DNA of 64,000 bases. Source: Paralithodes platypus (Eukaryota > Arthropoda > Malacostraca > Decapoda > Lithodidae). Every line of letters starts with the position of its first letter. Positions within the stretch are counted from its first letter, which is position 1. Position numbers and translations under genes: made by a program. Positions 20,970-30,686 of the stretch are shown here, one piece after another. The stretch spans positions 1,389,356 to 1,453,355 of the forward strand of contig CM064573.1 in assembly GCA_032716605.1 (NCBI GenBank). The letters are read 5' to 3'. The notes beneath the pieces are model-generated. The model was not told the origin of the DNA, did no database searches, and saw nothing but the letters and a program-made list of their open reading frames with translations.

Positions 20970-21030
20970 CAGATGGCCTCCCAGTCTGCGCTAAGGTAAG
21001 TAGTCACAGGTTCGAGTCCCGGCTAAGTGT
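20970..21030 (+). mobile_element. tRNA-like SINE head (degenerate)
   Basis: GATGGCCTCCCAGTC resembles an A-box, and GGTTCGAGTCC at 21009-21019 is a perfect B-box about 35 bp downstream, the spacing of a tRNA gene. No acceptor stem can be formed. The sequence also mimics a short exon (CTCACAG before, GTAAGTAG after), but there is no coding context. Confidence 0.45.
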
Positions 21031-21380
21031 GAATGTGTATTAGTATGTCTAAGAGGGGGGGGGGGGGGGGGGCCCCCGAAGGGGGATACACACTGATAAT
21101 TTCCCCGTCAATTTTAATCAGCAATTTGAGTAGGGCAGCTTATACACTAATCATTTATAGGAATTGATACACACCATAGATTATTTCCTGCAATTATCAT
21201 CAGCAATTCTAGTCTGGCAGCTTACATACTAACCATTGGTAGGAATTAGGTCATCTATCTTTATCTCTTCGATTTTATTTCCTAGGTTAACGTAATAAAT
21301 CCTAGACATTCATATTTTCACCATCTTACCAATTATCTTACAAATAAACCTAATTAATGAAATCGATGAAACAAATTAAT

Positions 21381-21460
21381 ACATGTGGTACTCCAAGGAT
21401 TCGAACCTAGGACACTCACACATAAATTCCGCGGACTAACCATTACGCTATTAAGACAGT
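21381..21460 (-). mobile_element. tRNA-derived SINE head, minus strand
   Basis: On the minus strand TAGCGTAATGGTTAGTCC (A-box region) is followed by TAGGTTCGAATCCTTGG (B-box). The arrangement is tRNA-like, but the acceptor arms do not pair. A G run with C-rich DNA lies upstream at 21054-21076. Confidence 0.55.
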
Positions 21461-21527
21461 AAATGTCAATGGAATTATTTTGTGCATCAAAATTGCCGTT
21501 GGAAATTCTTGTGTGGTGGTCCCTTAA

Positions 21528-21896
21528 GGGGAGGTTTTCAGTTTATTCCCTAGACCTCCATCAAGCTTATAATTACACCCCTAGACCCCCTTTCAAGATG
21601 AATGTGTACATTTTTCGGTAGAAAAATGTCCCGGCCGAAGGCTGATTCCTATTAAATTACAGGCTCGCTATCGCTCGCCAGGAAAAAATCGACGCCTAAA
21701 TGGCACGAAAGGTCTTAAAATGGACAGAAATGAGGCGAGAGTTTTTAAAATCACCAAATTAACCCTCTCCGACATTTGACGCGATTTTGAGCCTATTGGG
21801 GATACTTTAAAGCCTTTGTTACCATCAAGGGTATCACATCTCAAAACTAATGGGGCTAAACATGAGAAAGAAGGGAGACCAGAAAAACGACCCATC
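21528..21896 (+). mobile_element. MITE B4, carrying a MITE D fragment
   Basis: The left end is TTAAGGGGAGGTTTTCAG (TTAA at 21524-21527). The right half is interrupted at ATCACCAAA by a 77-bp MITE D end (21759-21835) and resumes with ATCTCAAAACTAATGGGGC. It joins B5 directly at its right end in inverted orientation. Confidence 0.82.
21759..21835 (+). mobile_element. MITE D solo end inside MITE B4
   Basis: TTAACCCTCTCCGACATTTG, then GCGATTTTGAGCC and CTTTAAAGCCTTTGTTACC, is the reverse complement of the right end of MITE D at 63092-63161. Only one end is present. Confidence 0.7.
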
Positions 21897-22199
21897 TTAG
21901 GGATTTTTTTCTTGACCCCTTTCACCCTCATGTTTAGCCCCATTGCTTTTGATATTATAAAACGTTCGCCCCATTAGTTTAGCCGTTTTAAGAACTTTCA
22001 CCCCATATTAAGACCTTGTGTGCTATTTAGGTGTCGATTTTATCCTGGCGAGCGATAGCGAGCCTGTAATTTAAGAGGAACCGGCCTTCGGCCGGGACAT
22101 TTTTCTACCGAAAAATGTACAAATTTATCTTGAAAGGGACTCAAGGGGATGTAATTTCAAGCTTGATGGAAGTTTAGGAAACACACTAAAAACCTCCCC
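21897..22199 (-). mobile_element. MITE B5, head-to-head with B4
   Basis: Reverse copy ending AAAACCTCCCCTTAA (TTAA 22200-22203). Its hairpin is perfect (CCGGCCTTCGGCCGG). B4 and B5 together form a 672-bp palindrome bounded on both sides by TTAAGGGGAGG/CCTCCCCTTAA, as if they moved or arose as one unit. Confidence 0.82.
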
Positions 22200-22258
22200 T
22201 TAAGGAGGAGGCGAGGCCCCGGGCTTATGAATACATAATTATGGCCTGCCTTGTGTGT

Positions 22259-22627
22259 AAGGGGGGGAGGGAGGGGGGGGGGGGGTTGTCTGGACCCCCC
22301 TCCTCCCTCGGGTTTGGCCCCATTAACTTGAAGACGTTCGTTCCATTAGTTTGGCAATTTTAACACTTCGTTCGCCCCATTTCGTTGTCAATCTTAAGAT
22401 CTTTCGTGCCATTTAGTTGTCGATGTTTTCCTGGCGAGCGATAGCGAGCCTGTAATTTTAAGAGGAACCGGAAATTTTTCTACCGAAAAATGTACAAATT
22501 TATCTTGAAGGGGTGGTCTAGGGGGTATTTCATTAAACTTGATAGAGGTCTAGGGAGGAAACTAACAAATACATACACATATAAATAAATATATAAATAT
22601 ATGGACCAAAACACTAAGCACTACCCC
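22259..22627 (-). mobile_element. MITE B6 with flanking direct repeats
   Basis: Reverse, long-ended copy with right end GCACTACCCCTTAA (TTAA 22628-22631). The flanks 22204-22258 and 22632-22690 are diverged direct repeats (GGAGNAGG..., CTTATGAAT.CATA, ATGGCCTGCCTTGTGTG). This suggests that a segment plus a MITE was duplicated. Confidence 0.78.
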
Positions 22628-22706
22628 TTAAGGAGTAGGAGTCACCCGAGCTTATGAATCCATATGGCCTGCCTTGTGTGTGTGACCGGGTATTAGGAGC
22701 AATTAA

Positions 22707-22862
22707 GGGGGGAGGGCCGTATTTATTGTCGCATTTGTGTATATTTTGTATCATGTATTTAGTTTCCTCCCTAGACCCCCATCAAACTTAAAAGAGCACC
22801 CCCAACTCCCTTCTTTAAGATACATTTGTACATTTTTCGATAGACAAAAGAAACGAAAATTC
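22707..22862 (+). mobile_element. MITE B7, truncated at its hairpin
   Basis: The left half starts after TTAA (22703-22706) and runs to CATTTTTCGATAGACAAAAG, where B sequence stops inside the first hairpin. The 42-bp array follows 30 bp later. Confidence 0.75.
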
Positions 22863-22892
22863 CCCTTCTAGGTGTATGGTTATAATAGTAGT

Positions 22893-23353
22893 GGTGATGT
22901 AGGCGATGATAGTGATAGTAATGGTGGTGGTGGTGGTGATGTAGGCGATGATAGTGATAGTAATGGTGGCGGTGGTGGTGATGTAGGCGATGATAGTGAT
23001 AGTAATGGTGGTGGTGGTGATGTAGGCGATGATAGTGATAGTAATGGTGGTGGTAGTGGTGATGTAGGCGATGATAGTGATAGTAATGGTGGTGGTAGTG
23101 GTGATGTAGGCGATGATAGTGATAGTAATGGTGGTGGTAGTGGTGATGTAGGCGATGATAGTGATAGTAATGGTGGCGGTAGTGGTGATGTAGGCGATGA
23201 TAGTGATAGTAATGGTGGTGGTAGTGGTGATGTAGGCGATGATAGTGATAGTAATGGTGGTGGTGGTGGTGATGTAGGCGATGATAGTGATAGTAATGGT
23301 GGTGGTGGTGGTGATGTAGGCGATGATAGTGATAGTAATGGTGGTGGTGGTGA
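22893..23353 (+). repeat. 42-bp minisatellite, 11 copies
   Basis: The unit is GATGTAGGCGATGATAGTG followed by ATAGTAATGGTGGTGG and short GGT variation. One copy lacks a GGT triplet. The plus-strand frame 22872-23423 reads through it as a Gly/Asp/Ser repeat (DVGDDSDSNGGGG) with a non-repeat tail EDNEQSGGGVNDY. No promoter, splice site or homologue supports a real protein. Confidence 0.95.
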
Positions 23354-23599
23354 GGACAATGAGCAGTCTGGAGGCGGGGTAAATGACTATACAGTAATGA
23401 AGATTGATATGACTGAAGTGTGAGAGCCGTGGGAAGGAGCATAATGAGCTAAATAGTGCTGCTGTTGTGGACTGACTGTGTAGGAATGGGTGCTGAGTTG
23501 TGAAAATGGGTGATAGATTTTGTTATGAGAAATATGTTTTGGTCTGAGAGTTAGTGTACGTACTATTAATTTGTGTACTAGATTCTGTATGATGTTTGT

Positions 23600-24068
23600 G
23601 TTCACCCTGTTCCAACTACTCCCTCTCGGGCATAGGCTGAGAGCCTGCACATTCAATCACTGAACACGGTGAGGCCAGTGAGGTCTTGTTCCAGTCTAGG
23701 GAGTGAGACATGCGAAGCACCCCGGCTCGAAGCAATCCCATCTCTGATGCTGCTCCGCCTCTGCGCTTCACAGTCTCATTCCCTAGACTCGGACCCTCAC
23801 TCTCAGAACGTCACCTATTGAGAAATTAACTCACTAGGCATTGCCCCCCCTGTAGCATATTTTGAATATGGGAATATTCATACAGTGCTATTTAATCAGG
23901 GAACAATGAGGGTATTTTTTTTTTTGGCATTTCGGTGTGCTGTGGTAATGCATTGAAACTAGGTACAGCACAAATTCCATCCCAATAATATCTTCCCATT
24001 GACATATTGGGATTCGAACCCGGGTCCATTGGATTACCAGTCCAGTGGCAAGACCACTCTGCCACACC
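23600..24068 (-). mobile_element. SINE family G, copy 1
   Basis: About 470 bp on the minus strand. The tRNA-like head (GGTGTGGCAGAGTGGTCTTG, then GGGTTCGAATCCC at 24010-24022) lies on the right. The body contains GTACCTAGTTTC, a poly(A) tract seen as T at 23917-23927, and a unique domain with GTGAGGTCTTGTTCCAGTC in plus-strand reading. A second copy lies at 38384-38848. The head resembles a Leu/Ser-type tRNA but is not a usable tRNA. Confidence 0.8.
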
Positions 24069-24075
24069 TATACTG

Positions 24076-24080
<5 letters not shown>

Positions 24081-24117
<37 letters not shown>

Positions 24118-24290
24118 TATGTGTATCTCTCAGTGGTCATATTGGCTTAATTACACAATGGCATAAACATTATGTTAACATATTTGTGGTATTACATGGT
24201 GGTTAACACGTCTGAACCCCTCTCCGCATATACATGTGGTATTACATGGTGGTTAACACGTCTGCACCCCTCTCCGCATATAAATTTGTT
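24081..24290. repeat. (CA)n and 50-bp tandem duplication
   Basis: (CA)n is at 24079-24114. The segments 24185-24234 and 24235-24284 are near-identical direct repeats beginning TGTGGTATTACATGGTGG. A further pair of about 125 bp (24293-24370 and 24428-24487, ACACCAAGGATATTGTTTAT) follows with a diverged spacer. Confidence 0.85.
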
Positions 24291-24509
24291 TTATGGAACA
24301 ACACCACCAAGGATATTGTTTATGTGTACCGCCACCCATGTCATTTACCTGGTGCAACATTATATACATTTTTGTAGATTGAACAGGTTCCGTTCCCCCC
24401 TCTTTGTATATATATGTATTTAGTGGTACAACAACACCAAGGATATTGTTTATGTGTGCCACCCTTGTCATTTACCTGGTGCAACAGGCTATCCATATGT
24501 GCAGATGTA

Positions 24510-24840
24510 ATTCGTGTATAGATGTGTTAGGGGATTGGAAAGGATAGACAAGGAGGACTTTATCGAGGGAGATAAAGGGAGGACTAGAGGACATAGTTGC
24601 AAGTTAAAGAAAGGCAGATGTAAAGGAGATGTGAGGAAATTCAGCTTTCCATATAGAAGTATTAATATGTGGAATCAGTTGGATGATGAAGTGGTGGGTG
24701 CGGGGAATATCCACATTTTTAAAGCCAAATTAGATAACAGAATCTTTGGAGGCGGGACAATACGAGCCTAAAAACTCAAATCCTGTATACTACAATTAGG
24801 TGAGTACAATTAGGTGAGTACAATTAGGTGAGTACAGCTT
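24510..24840 (+). mobile_element. CR1/RTE-like LINE C-terminal fragment
   Basis: The frame 24514-24771 encodes RGLERIDKEDFIEG, then KLKKGRCKGDVRKFSFPY and a WNQLDDEVV-type ending. This is the conserved C-terminal tail of CR1/RTE-like reverse transcriptase proteins in a family different from CR1-1 and CR1-2. The 3' end is a short tandem repeat ACAATTAGGTGAGT(AC) in about three units at 24795-24838. The reverse transcriptase core is absent because of 5' truncation. Confidence 0.75.
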
Positions 24841-24904
24841 CATATGTTTCCCCTCTGACATACCTTTTGGGTTTAGGAATATGGAAATTATTCTCGTTTC
24901 GCTT

Positions 24905-25050
24905 TGGTATTCAGGTGTAATGGTTTAGGTGCTTATGTTCTGGGTGTGGTGTCCCGAGTTCGAAACCCGGGTCGACCATATGCTTTCATGAGTTTATTCA
25001 AGTACATTGAGGTTTGTAGTTGATGATTTATGTTAAGAACGGGGTGTTAC
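24905..25050 (+). mobile_element. tRNA-derived SINE S1, complete
   Basis: The head contains GGTGTAATGGTTTAGG and GAGTTCGAAACCCGGG (B-box about 24956-24968). The body continues CATATGCTTTCATGAG and GTACATTGAGGTTTG. The tail has ATGTTAAGAACGGGG, whose TTAA (25033-25036) is the uninterrupted version of the site used by MITE A6 at 42.8 kb. Confidence 0.8.
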
Positions 25051-25084
25051 TTAATTCTACTGACAAATGTTCGCTAGCTCTTGC

Positions 25085-25338
25085 GAGTCTCTTTAATAAT
25101 AATAATAATAATCTTCTGGTTACTTATATAGCGCCCGTATCTCCTCCTTCGAGGATTCACAAGCGCTTGGCTTTCTTTAGTCTACCAGAGACCATTACCC
25201 ATCCCCCTTGCTCATGGGGAGATGGTAACCGCCGGCTGTATCCCAGAAAAACTTTTCAATCTGAGTGGGGATTGAACGCGAGACCTTCAAGATGGGAATC
25301 AGGCACGCTACCAACTGAGCCAGCCGGACGGCTTTATG
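25085..25338 (-). mobile_element. tRNA-derived SINE S5 with (TAA)n tail
   Basis: On the minus strand the head reads GGCTGGCTCAGTTGGTAGCG, then CGCGTTCAATCCCC. The body has AAGCGCTTGTGAATCC and GGGCGCTATATAAG near the end, then ATTATTATT. The GCGCTATATAA-type end is shared with many L2/CR1-mobilised SINEs, so the partner LINE is inferred. Confidence 0.7.
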
Positions 25339-25339
25339 C

Positions 25340-25690
25340 AAATATATACATTTAGATTGATGTTCAGATCAAATCAGCTATGTATTTATAAGTACACAAT
25401 ATGTATTAATAAATATATAGTCTAGCTGTTCGTATCTGAGCATCAATCTATATGGATGTATTTGCATAAAGACAATCGAAAGAGCCTCTAATATTTGTTA
25501 GTAGCTGTTCGATTATGATACACTGTCGAAATATTTTGATAAACTATAGTATGTTCACTATATGTAGGCCAGAAATCATTACTTTAACGTCTTTTAACTT
25601 GGGAAGGGCTGGAGCAAACGGGTTGTCATTATTAACACCTATTTACTTGTTAACTCTCTCCACATGGTGTGACTCTGAGCTCGATTTCTG
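25340..25690. other. Unique AT-rich segment with inverted repeat
   Basis: TATGCAAATATATACAT.TAGATTGATG at 25335-25362 is inverted at 25445-25470 (CATCAATCTATATGGATG, TATTTGCATAAAG), forming a roughly 25-bp imperfect stem around an 85-bp spacer. Nothing else is recognised. Confidence 0.6.
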
Positions 25691-26175
25691 AAGTCCATTT
25701 CTAAACCCACACCCCCACCCCCTCCACCATCACTACCCAACCCCCGTCATCACCCCCACCCATTTCTACACCCCACCATCACCACCCAACCCCCATCATC
25801 ACCCCTACCTATTTCTACAACCCCACCATCTCCCCCATCTATTCAACACCCCCATCATTACCCCCACCTATTTCAACACCCCCACCCCCACCAACTAACC
25901 CCCACCATCACCCCCACCTATTTCTACACCACCCCACCCTACCCCCACCATCACCCCAACCTATTTATTTACCCCACCATCACCAACACCCTACCCTCAT
26001 CATCACCCACTCCTCTTTCTACACCCTCACCATCACCAACCAACCCCATCATCGGGGTACCCCCACCATTACCACCGAACTCCCCCCCCCCCCACTTCAC
26101 CCCACCACCATCCATCCTCCCCTCAACTTCCCTCTCCTTCCACCCCCACTTTCCAGCCAACCCCCCCCCCCCCCA
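25690..26175. repeat. C-rich CACCCC(A) low-complexity block
   Basis: Irregular units such as CACCCCCACCTATTTCTACA and CCACCATCACCCCCA repeat across the block. C runs of 13 and 14 bases occur at its right end. On the minus strand this is G-rich. Confidence 0.85.
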
Positions 26176-26179
26176 TCCA

Positions 26180-26345
26180 GAGGTCGTATATATTGTTAGC
26201 ACCAGTGGTTACGCGGTCGTACGTCGCTGGCTGACCGCGGGGAACGAGCGACTTCCGGCCCCCAGCGGTAATATATCGGTCACGACTGTCGGGACGCCGA
26301 TTTTTCTCGTTCCGGGTAATTTATCGGGGCTGACACGCGGACTGA
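26180..26345. promoter_or_regulatory. CpG-dense patch (possible regulatory or SINE remnant)
   Basis: I count more than 20 CpG dinucleotides in about 165 bp (for example GGTTACGCGGTCGTACGTCG), in a window otherwise poor in CpG. It lies exactly between the C-rich and G-rich blocks. TTAGCACCAGTGGTTACG resembles a tRNA A-box, so a GC-rich SINE head is an alternative. No TATA box or transcript evidence is available. Confidence 0.3.
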
Positions 26346-26870
26346 CGTAGAGGGAGGTGGGGGGGCGGGAGGTAATGGAGAGTCGGAAGGGGGGAAAGGG
26401 GGTTGAAAAGGGAGTGGGGAGGAAGGGAAGGGGAGGGGTGATGGAGAGGAGAGTGAGGGGGGGTTGAGAAATGAGGGAGGGAGGGAAGGGGTGGTGGAGT
26501 GTTGGGATGGGGGGTTGAGGAATCAGGGAGGGAGAGGAGAGGTAGGGGTTTAAAAAGGAGTTGGGAAGGGTGATAGAGAGTCAGGGGAAGGGGATTGAGA
26601 AAGGAGAGGAAATGGAGGGGGGTTGAGAAGGAGTGGGGAGGGAGGGGTGTGTGGGTTGGAGAGAGGAGGAAAGGTTGGGAGGGTGAGGGGTGATGGAGAG
26701 ACGCGTGGGAGGTTGATAAATGAGAGAGGGGAGGAGGAGGAGGGGTTGAGAAAGGAGGGAGGGAGGGGAGGGGTGATGGAGAGTCGGGAGGTGGAAGGGA
26801 GGGATTGTGAAAGAATTGGGGAGGGAGGGATTGTGAAAGGGGAGGGGAGGGGTGATGGACTGTTGATAAG
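26345..26870. repeat. G-rich low-complexity block 3
   Basis: Degenerate units GGGAGGGAGGGGTGATGGAG with GTTGAGAAAGGAG insertions repeat across the block. Many GGG tracts make G-quadruplexes likely. Open frames here reflect composition only. Confidence 0.85.
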
Positions 26871-26872
26871 AG

Positions 26873-27020
26873 GTTATTCTAGCTACATTTAGACGATTGT
26901 ATGAAGTTAAAGAAGGATCTGTGGTAGGGATAAGGGTAAAGTGAGATAGTTCGAAGCCTGTTACTCGCTGGAGGCCCTTTTGAAACTGATTATAATCGTC
27001 TAGTAGATGCCAGCACATAG
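26873..27020 (+). mobile_element. MITE C5, left end missing
   Basis: It matches MITE C8 from ATTCTAGCTACATTTAGACG to TCGTCTAGTAGATGCCAG. The left terminus is replaced by the G-rich block, and the right terminus by the TTAA start of C6. Confidence 0.75.
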
Positions 27021-27221
27021 TTAACCCCTTTTGTAATGGCGAAGTCTTTAATTTTATTTTAGCTATATTTAGACGATTTTGTGAAGTTTAAGAAGGATCT
27101 GTGGTAGTAGAAAGTGTTAGTAAGATCGCTCCAATCCTGTTACTTGCTTGAGACTGAATACAATCGTTTAGTATGTGCCAGAATAAAGTTAAAAGGACGG
27201 CACCGGTACTGAATGGGTTAC
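27021..27221 (+). mobile_element. MITE C6
   Basis: Complete copy directly abutting C5. Left end TTAACCCCTTTTGTAATGGCG; right end GGACGGCACCGGTACTGAATGGGTTA. The tandem C5-C6 arrangement suggests that one inserted at the TTAA end of the other. Confidence 0.82.
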
Positions 27222-27429
27222 AACGATGATGGAGGAGGAGAGATTATTAGCTTCACCCTCTTTGCTTTCTTGGACATGACAAGTTGGACCACTTAGTTTA
27301 TCTTGCTGACCACTTGACACTTACATAATGCGACGCGTACACGGCTTAGTAATTGGTTGTGTGTGATGGGTTTGGGCTTATATTAAAGGGAGATTTAGTA
27401 TTTATATATATACATCTATATATATATAT

Positions 27430-27717
27430 TATCAGCTTCCCCCAAGACCTCCATCAAAGTTTAAAAAAAAAAAAAAAAAAATCAAAACTCTCTTTCGAGA
27501 TAAATGTATACATTATTCGGTACACAAATTTCCTGGCTGAAGGCCGATTCCTCCTTAGTTACAGGCTTGCTATCGCTCGCTAGGAAAAAAAAGTACACCT
27601 TAATGGCACGAAAGGTTTAAAATCGCCAAAATAATGGGGCAAGCAATCTTAAAATGTCAACACTAATGGGGCTAAACATGAGGGAGAAGGGGGTCCAGAA
27701 AACCAAATAACCCCCCT
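27430..27717 (+). mobile_element. MITE B8
   Basis: Forward copy with an A homopolymer (27463-27481) after CCATCAAAGTTT. The core reads GCTTGCTATCGCTCGCTAGG. The right end AACCCCCCTGAAAG meets B9 head-to-head, without a clean TTAA. Confidence 0.78.
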
Positions 27718-27718
27718 G

Positions 27719-27881
27719 AAAGGGAGGTTTGGTTTGTCTGGACCCCATTCTCCCTTTCGCCTTATTAGTTTGGTGATTTCAAGACCTTTTGTGCCATTTA
27801 GGCGTTGATTTCAAGACCTTTTGTGCCATTTAGGCGTTGATTTTTTACTGGCGAGCGACTGTAATTTAGGAGGAAGCGGCC

Positions 27882-27883
<2 letters not shown>
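27719..27883 (-). mobile_element. MITE B9, partial
   Basis: Reverse partial copy that faces B8. It has an internal exact duplication of about 32 bp (GATTTCAAGACCTTTTGTG... at 27775-27839). It stops just after the core at a GA repeat. Confidence 0.75.
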
Positions 27884-27916
<33 letters not shown>

Positions 27917-27946
27917 CGAGAAAACTCACTCATATAATAAGCATGC

Positions 27947-27997
<51 letters not shown>

Positions 27998-28091
27998 ACA
28001 CACACACTACACGAGGTAATTACAAGTATCAGGAAGTGTTTTAAAGAGGGCCCCGTGTACCCAGGTCCAAGGAGAGGATCATTAGTGGTCG

Positions 28092-28147
<56 letters not shown>

Positions 28148-28150
28148 GCT
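27884..28150. repeat. (GA)n, (CA)n and (GTCT)n microsatellites
   Basis: GA at 27884-27914, CA at about 27950-28010, and GTCT at 28089-28148 (about 15 units). The short unique pieces between them carry no recognisable feature. Confidence 0.95.
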
Positions 28151-28187
28151 CCTTTACCTCCATGTTCTCCAACATCATTAACTTTAA

Positions 28188-28569
28188 GGGGGGTCACCGG
28201 CTTTTTTTATCTTTCTCTCCTTTTTTTTCTTTCCCTGGCTTGTATCCATTCGGCCCCATTCAGCCAACTGTTTTAAGACTTTTATCCCCATCCAGGTGTC
28301 GACTTCTTCCTGGCGAGCGATAGCGAGCCAGCATTGTATGGAGAAATCCGGCTTCGCAGGAGACAATTTTTCTATTGAAAATTTTACAAATTTAGCTTGC
28401 TGTCAAAACAAAAATATATATATGCTGGCTCGCTACCGCTCGCCAGGAAAATATTGACACCTGGATGGGGGTAAACGTCTTAAAACAGTAGGCTGAATGG
28501 GGCCGAATGGATAGAAGCCAAAGAGAGAGGGAGAGAAAGAGAACAAAAGTGAGGTGGGCCCCCTGAACT
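28188..28569. mobile_element. MITE A2
   Basis: Left TTAA at 28184-28187 and right TTAA at 28570-28573, with the same AACTTTAA context on both sides. The first hairpin has a mutated loop arm (CCGGCTTCGCAGG). It borders the left edge of the 28.6-30.5 kb array. Confidence 0.85.
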
Positions 28570-28737
28570 TTAACACCCGTCTATTATAATACACAGTCTA
28601 ATTATTATGTGCAGTAATTGTCTTGTTTAACTTCTATACCTGTCCATTTTACTGTTTAATTAGGTTTATGTGGGCTAATTGTATATGTCTGTTACAGCCT
28701 AATTATGTGTGTTTGCTAGTTATCTTGTTTAACTTTA

Positions 28738-28818
28738 AGGGTTATGGCCTTGGAATTGCTCGGGGCCTTGGGGCTGTTCGGCCAGGCAGCTTGGGGAACA
28801 ACAACAACAACAACAACT
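28738..28818 (+). mobile_element. LINE 3' tail with (AAC)n
   Basis: GTTATGGCCTTGGAATTGC to CAGCTTGGGG then (AAC)6. It is the same tail as at 6402-6480 and 41541-41640 but on the plus strand. The AACTTTAA before it (28731-28738) and after the AAC tail looks like its target duplication, and an uninterrupted AACTTTAATACC site exists at 30344-30355. Confidence 0.75.
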
Positions 28819-28822
28819 TTAA

Positions 28823-29150
28823 GGGGAGGTTTTTAGTTTTCTCCGTAGACTTCCATCAAGCTTAAAATTACACTCCCGTGACCCCCTTTCAAGACCTATT
28901 TGTACATTTTTCGGTAGAAAAATGTCCCGGCCGAAGGCCGGTTCCCCTTATATTACAGGCTCCCTTTCGCTCGCCAGGAAAAAATCGACACCTAAATGAC
29001 ACGAAAGATCTTAAAATTGACAGAAATGGGATGAAAGTTCTTAAAATCGCCAAACTAATGGGGCAAACGTCTTAAAATATCAAAAGCAATGGGGCTAAAC
29101 ATGAGGGTTAAGAGGTCAAGAAAAAAAATCCCTCAAGTGGAAATCTCCCC
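28823..29150 (+). mobile_element. MITE B10, near-consensus
   Basis: Both TTAA ends are clear (28819-28822 and 29151-29154). The hairpin is the consensus CCCGGCCGAAGGCCGG. It inserted in the TTAA of the right-hand AACTTTAA duplicate of the LINE tail, so it is the younger insertion. Confidence 0.9.
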
Positions 29151-30505
29151 TTAATACCTGTCTATTTTACTGTAGGCTGTAATTATGTTTATTTGCGGTA
29201 ATTATATCTATTTTAGTGTCTAATTATCTTTGCGTATTTATTATCTTGTTCACCTTCTATACCTGTCTATTTTACTGTCTAATTAGGTTTATGTGCGCTA
29301 ATTATACCTGTCTCTTTTACTGTCTAATTAGGTTTATGTGCGCTAATTATATCTGTATTTTACTGTCTAATTAGGTTTATGTGCGCTAATTATACCTGTC
29401 TATTTTACTGTCTAATTAGGTTTATGTGCGCTAATTATACCTGTCTATTTTACTGTCTAATTAGGTTTATGTGCGCTAATTATACCTGTCTCTTTTACTG
29501 TCTAATTAGGTTTATGTGCGCTAATTATATGTCTTTTAGTGTCTTATTAGGTTTATGTGCGCTAATTATACCTGTATTTTACTGTCTTATTAGGTTTATG
29601 TGTGCTAATTATACCTGTCTATTTTACTGTAATTAGGTTTATGTGCGCTAATTATACCTGTCTAATTAGGTTTATGTGCGCTAATTATACCTGTATTTTA
29701 CTGTCTAATTAGGTTTATGTGCGCTAATTATACCTGTCTATTTTACTGTCTAATTAGGTTTATGTGCGCTAATTATACCTGTCTTATTAGGTTTATGTGC
29801 GCTAATTATACCTGTCTATTTTACTGTCTAATTAGGTTTATGTGTGCTAATTATACCTGTCTATTTTACTGTCTAATTAGGTTTATGTGCGCTAATTATA
29901 CCTGTCTATTTTACTGTCTAATTATGTTTATGTACGCTAATTATACCTGTCTAATTAGGTTTATGTGCGCTAATTATACCTGTCTTATTAGGTTTATGTG
30001 CGCTAATTATACCTGGCTATTTTACTGTCTAATTAGGTTATGTGTGCTAATTATACCTGTCATTAGGTTTATGTGCGCTAATTATACCTGTCTAAGGTTT
30101 ATGTGCGCTAATTATACCTGGCTATTTTACTGTCTAATTAGGTTATGTGTGCTAATTATACCTGTATTTACTGTCTAATTACGTTTGTTTGCTAATTATC
30201 TTGTTTAACTTTATTACCTGTCTCTTTTACTGTCTAATTAGGTTTATGTGCGCTAATTATACCTGTCTAATTAGGTTTATGTGCGCTAATTATATCTGTC
30301 TATTTTACTGTCTAATTACGTTTGTTTGCTAATTATCTTGTTTAACTTTAATACCTATATTTTATTGTCTAATTATCTTTGTGTATCTATTATCTTGTTC
30401 ACCTGCTATACCTGTCTATTGTACTGTCTCATTACGTTGACGTGTGCTAATTACCTTGATTACCTCTTTTACCTGCTTGTTTCGTGTCTAATTAGCCATG
30501 GTTAA

Positions 30506-30643
30506 GGGAGCCCACCTCGCTTGTTTTCTCTATCTCTCCCTCTCTCTTTGACCTGTATCCATTCGGCCCCATTCAGCCTACTGTTTTAAGACGTTTACCC
30601 CCATCCACGTGTCAATATTTGCCTGGCGAGTGGTAGCGAGCCA

Positions 30644-30686
<43 letters not shown>

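Larger units (their letters stand above)
28570..30505. repeat. AT-rich minisatellite of about 45 bp, over 20 degenerate copies
   Basis: The core unit is TCTAATTAGGTTTATGTGCG, CTAATTATACC and TGTCTATTTTACTG, with many internal deletions of the CTATTTTACTG part. The array is interrupted at 28738-29150 by a LINE tail and MITE B10. It is bounded by MITE A2 on the left and MITE A3 on the right. Confidence 0.9.

Noticed and set aside
20960..21000. Microexon with CTCACAG and GTAAGTAG borders
   Set aside because: The segment fits better as a tRNA-like SINE head with a perfect B-box at 21009.
21897..22199. Rho-independent terminator from the GC hairpin
   Set aside because: The hairpin is a conserved part of MITE B in a eukaryotic setting and has no T tract after it.
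24005..24066. Functional tRNA gene (Leu/Ser-like) on the minus strand
   Set aside because: A- and B-boxes are good, but the sequence is the head of a 470-bp SINE with a second copy at 38.8 kb, and no paired acceptor stem is seen.
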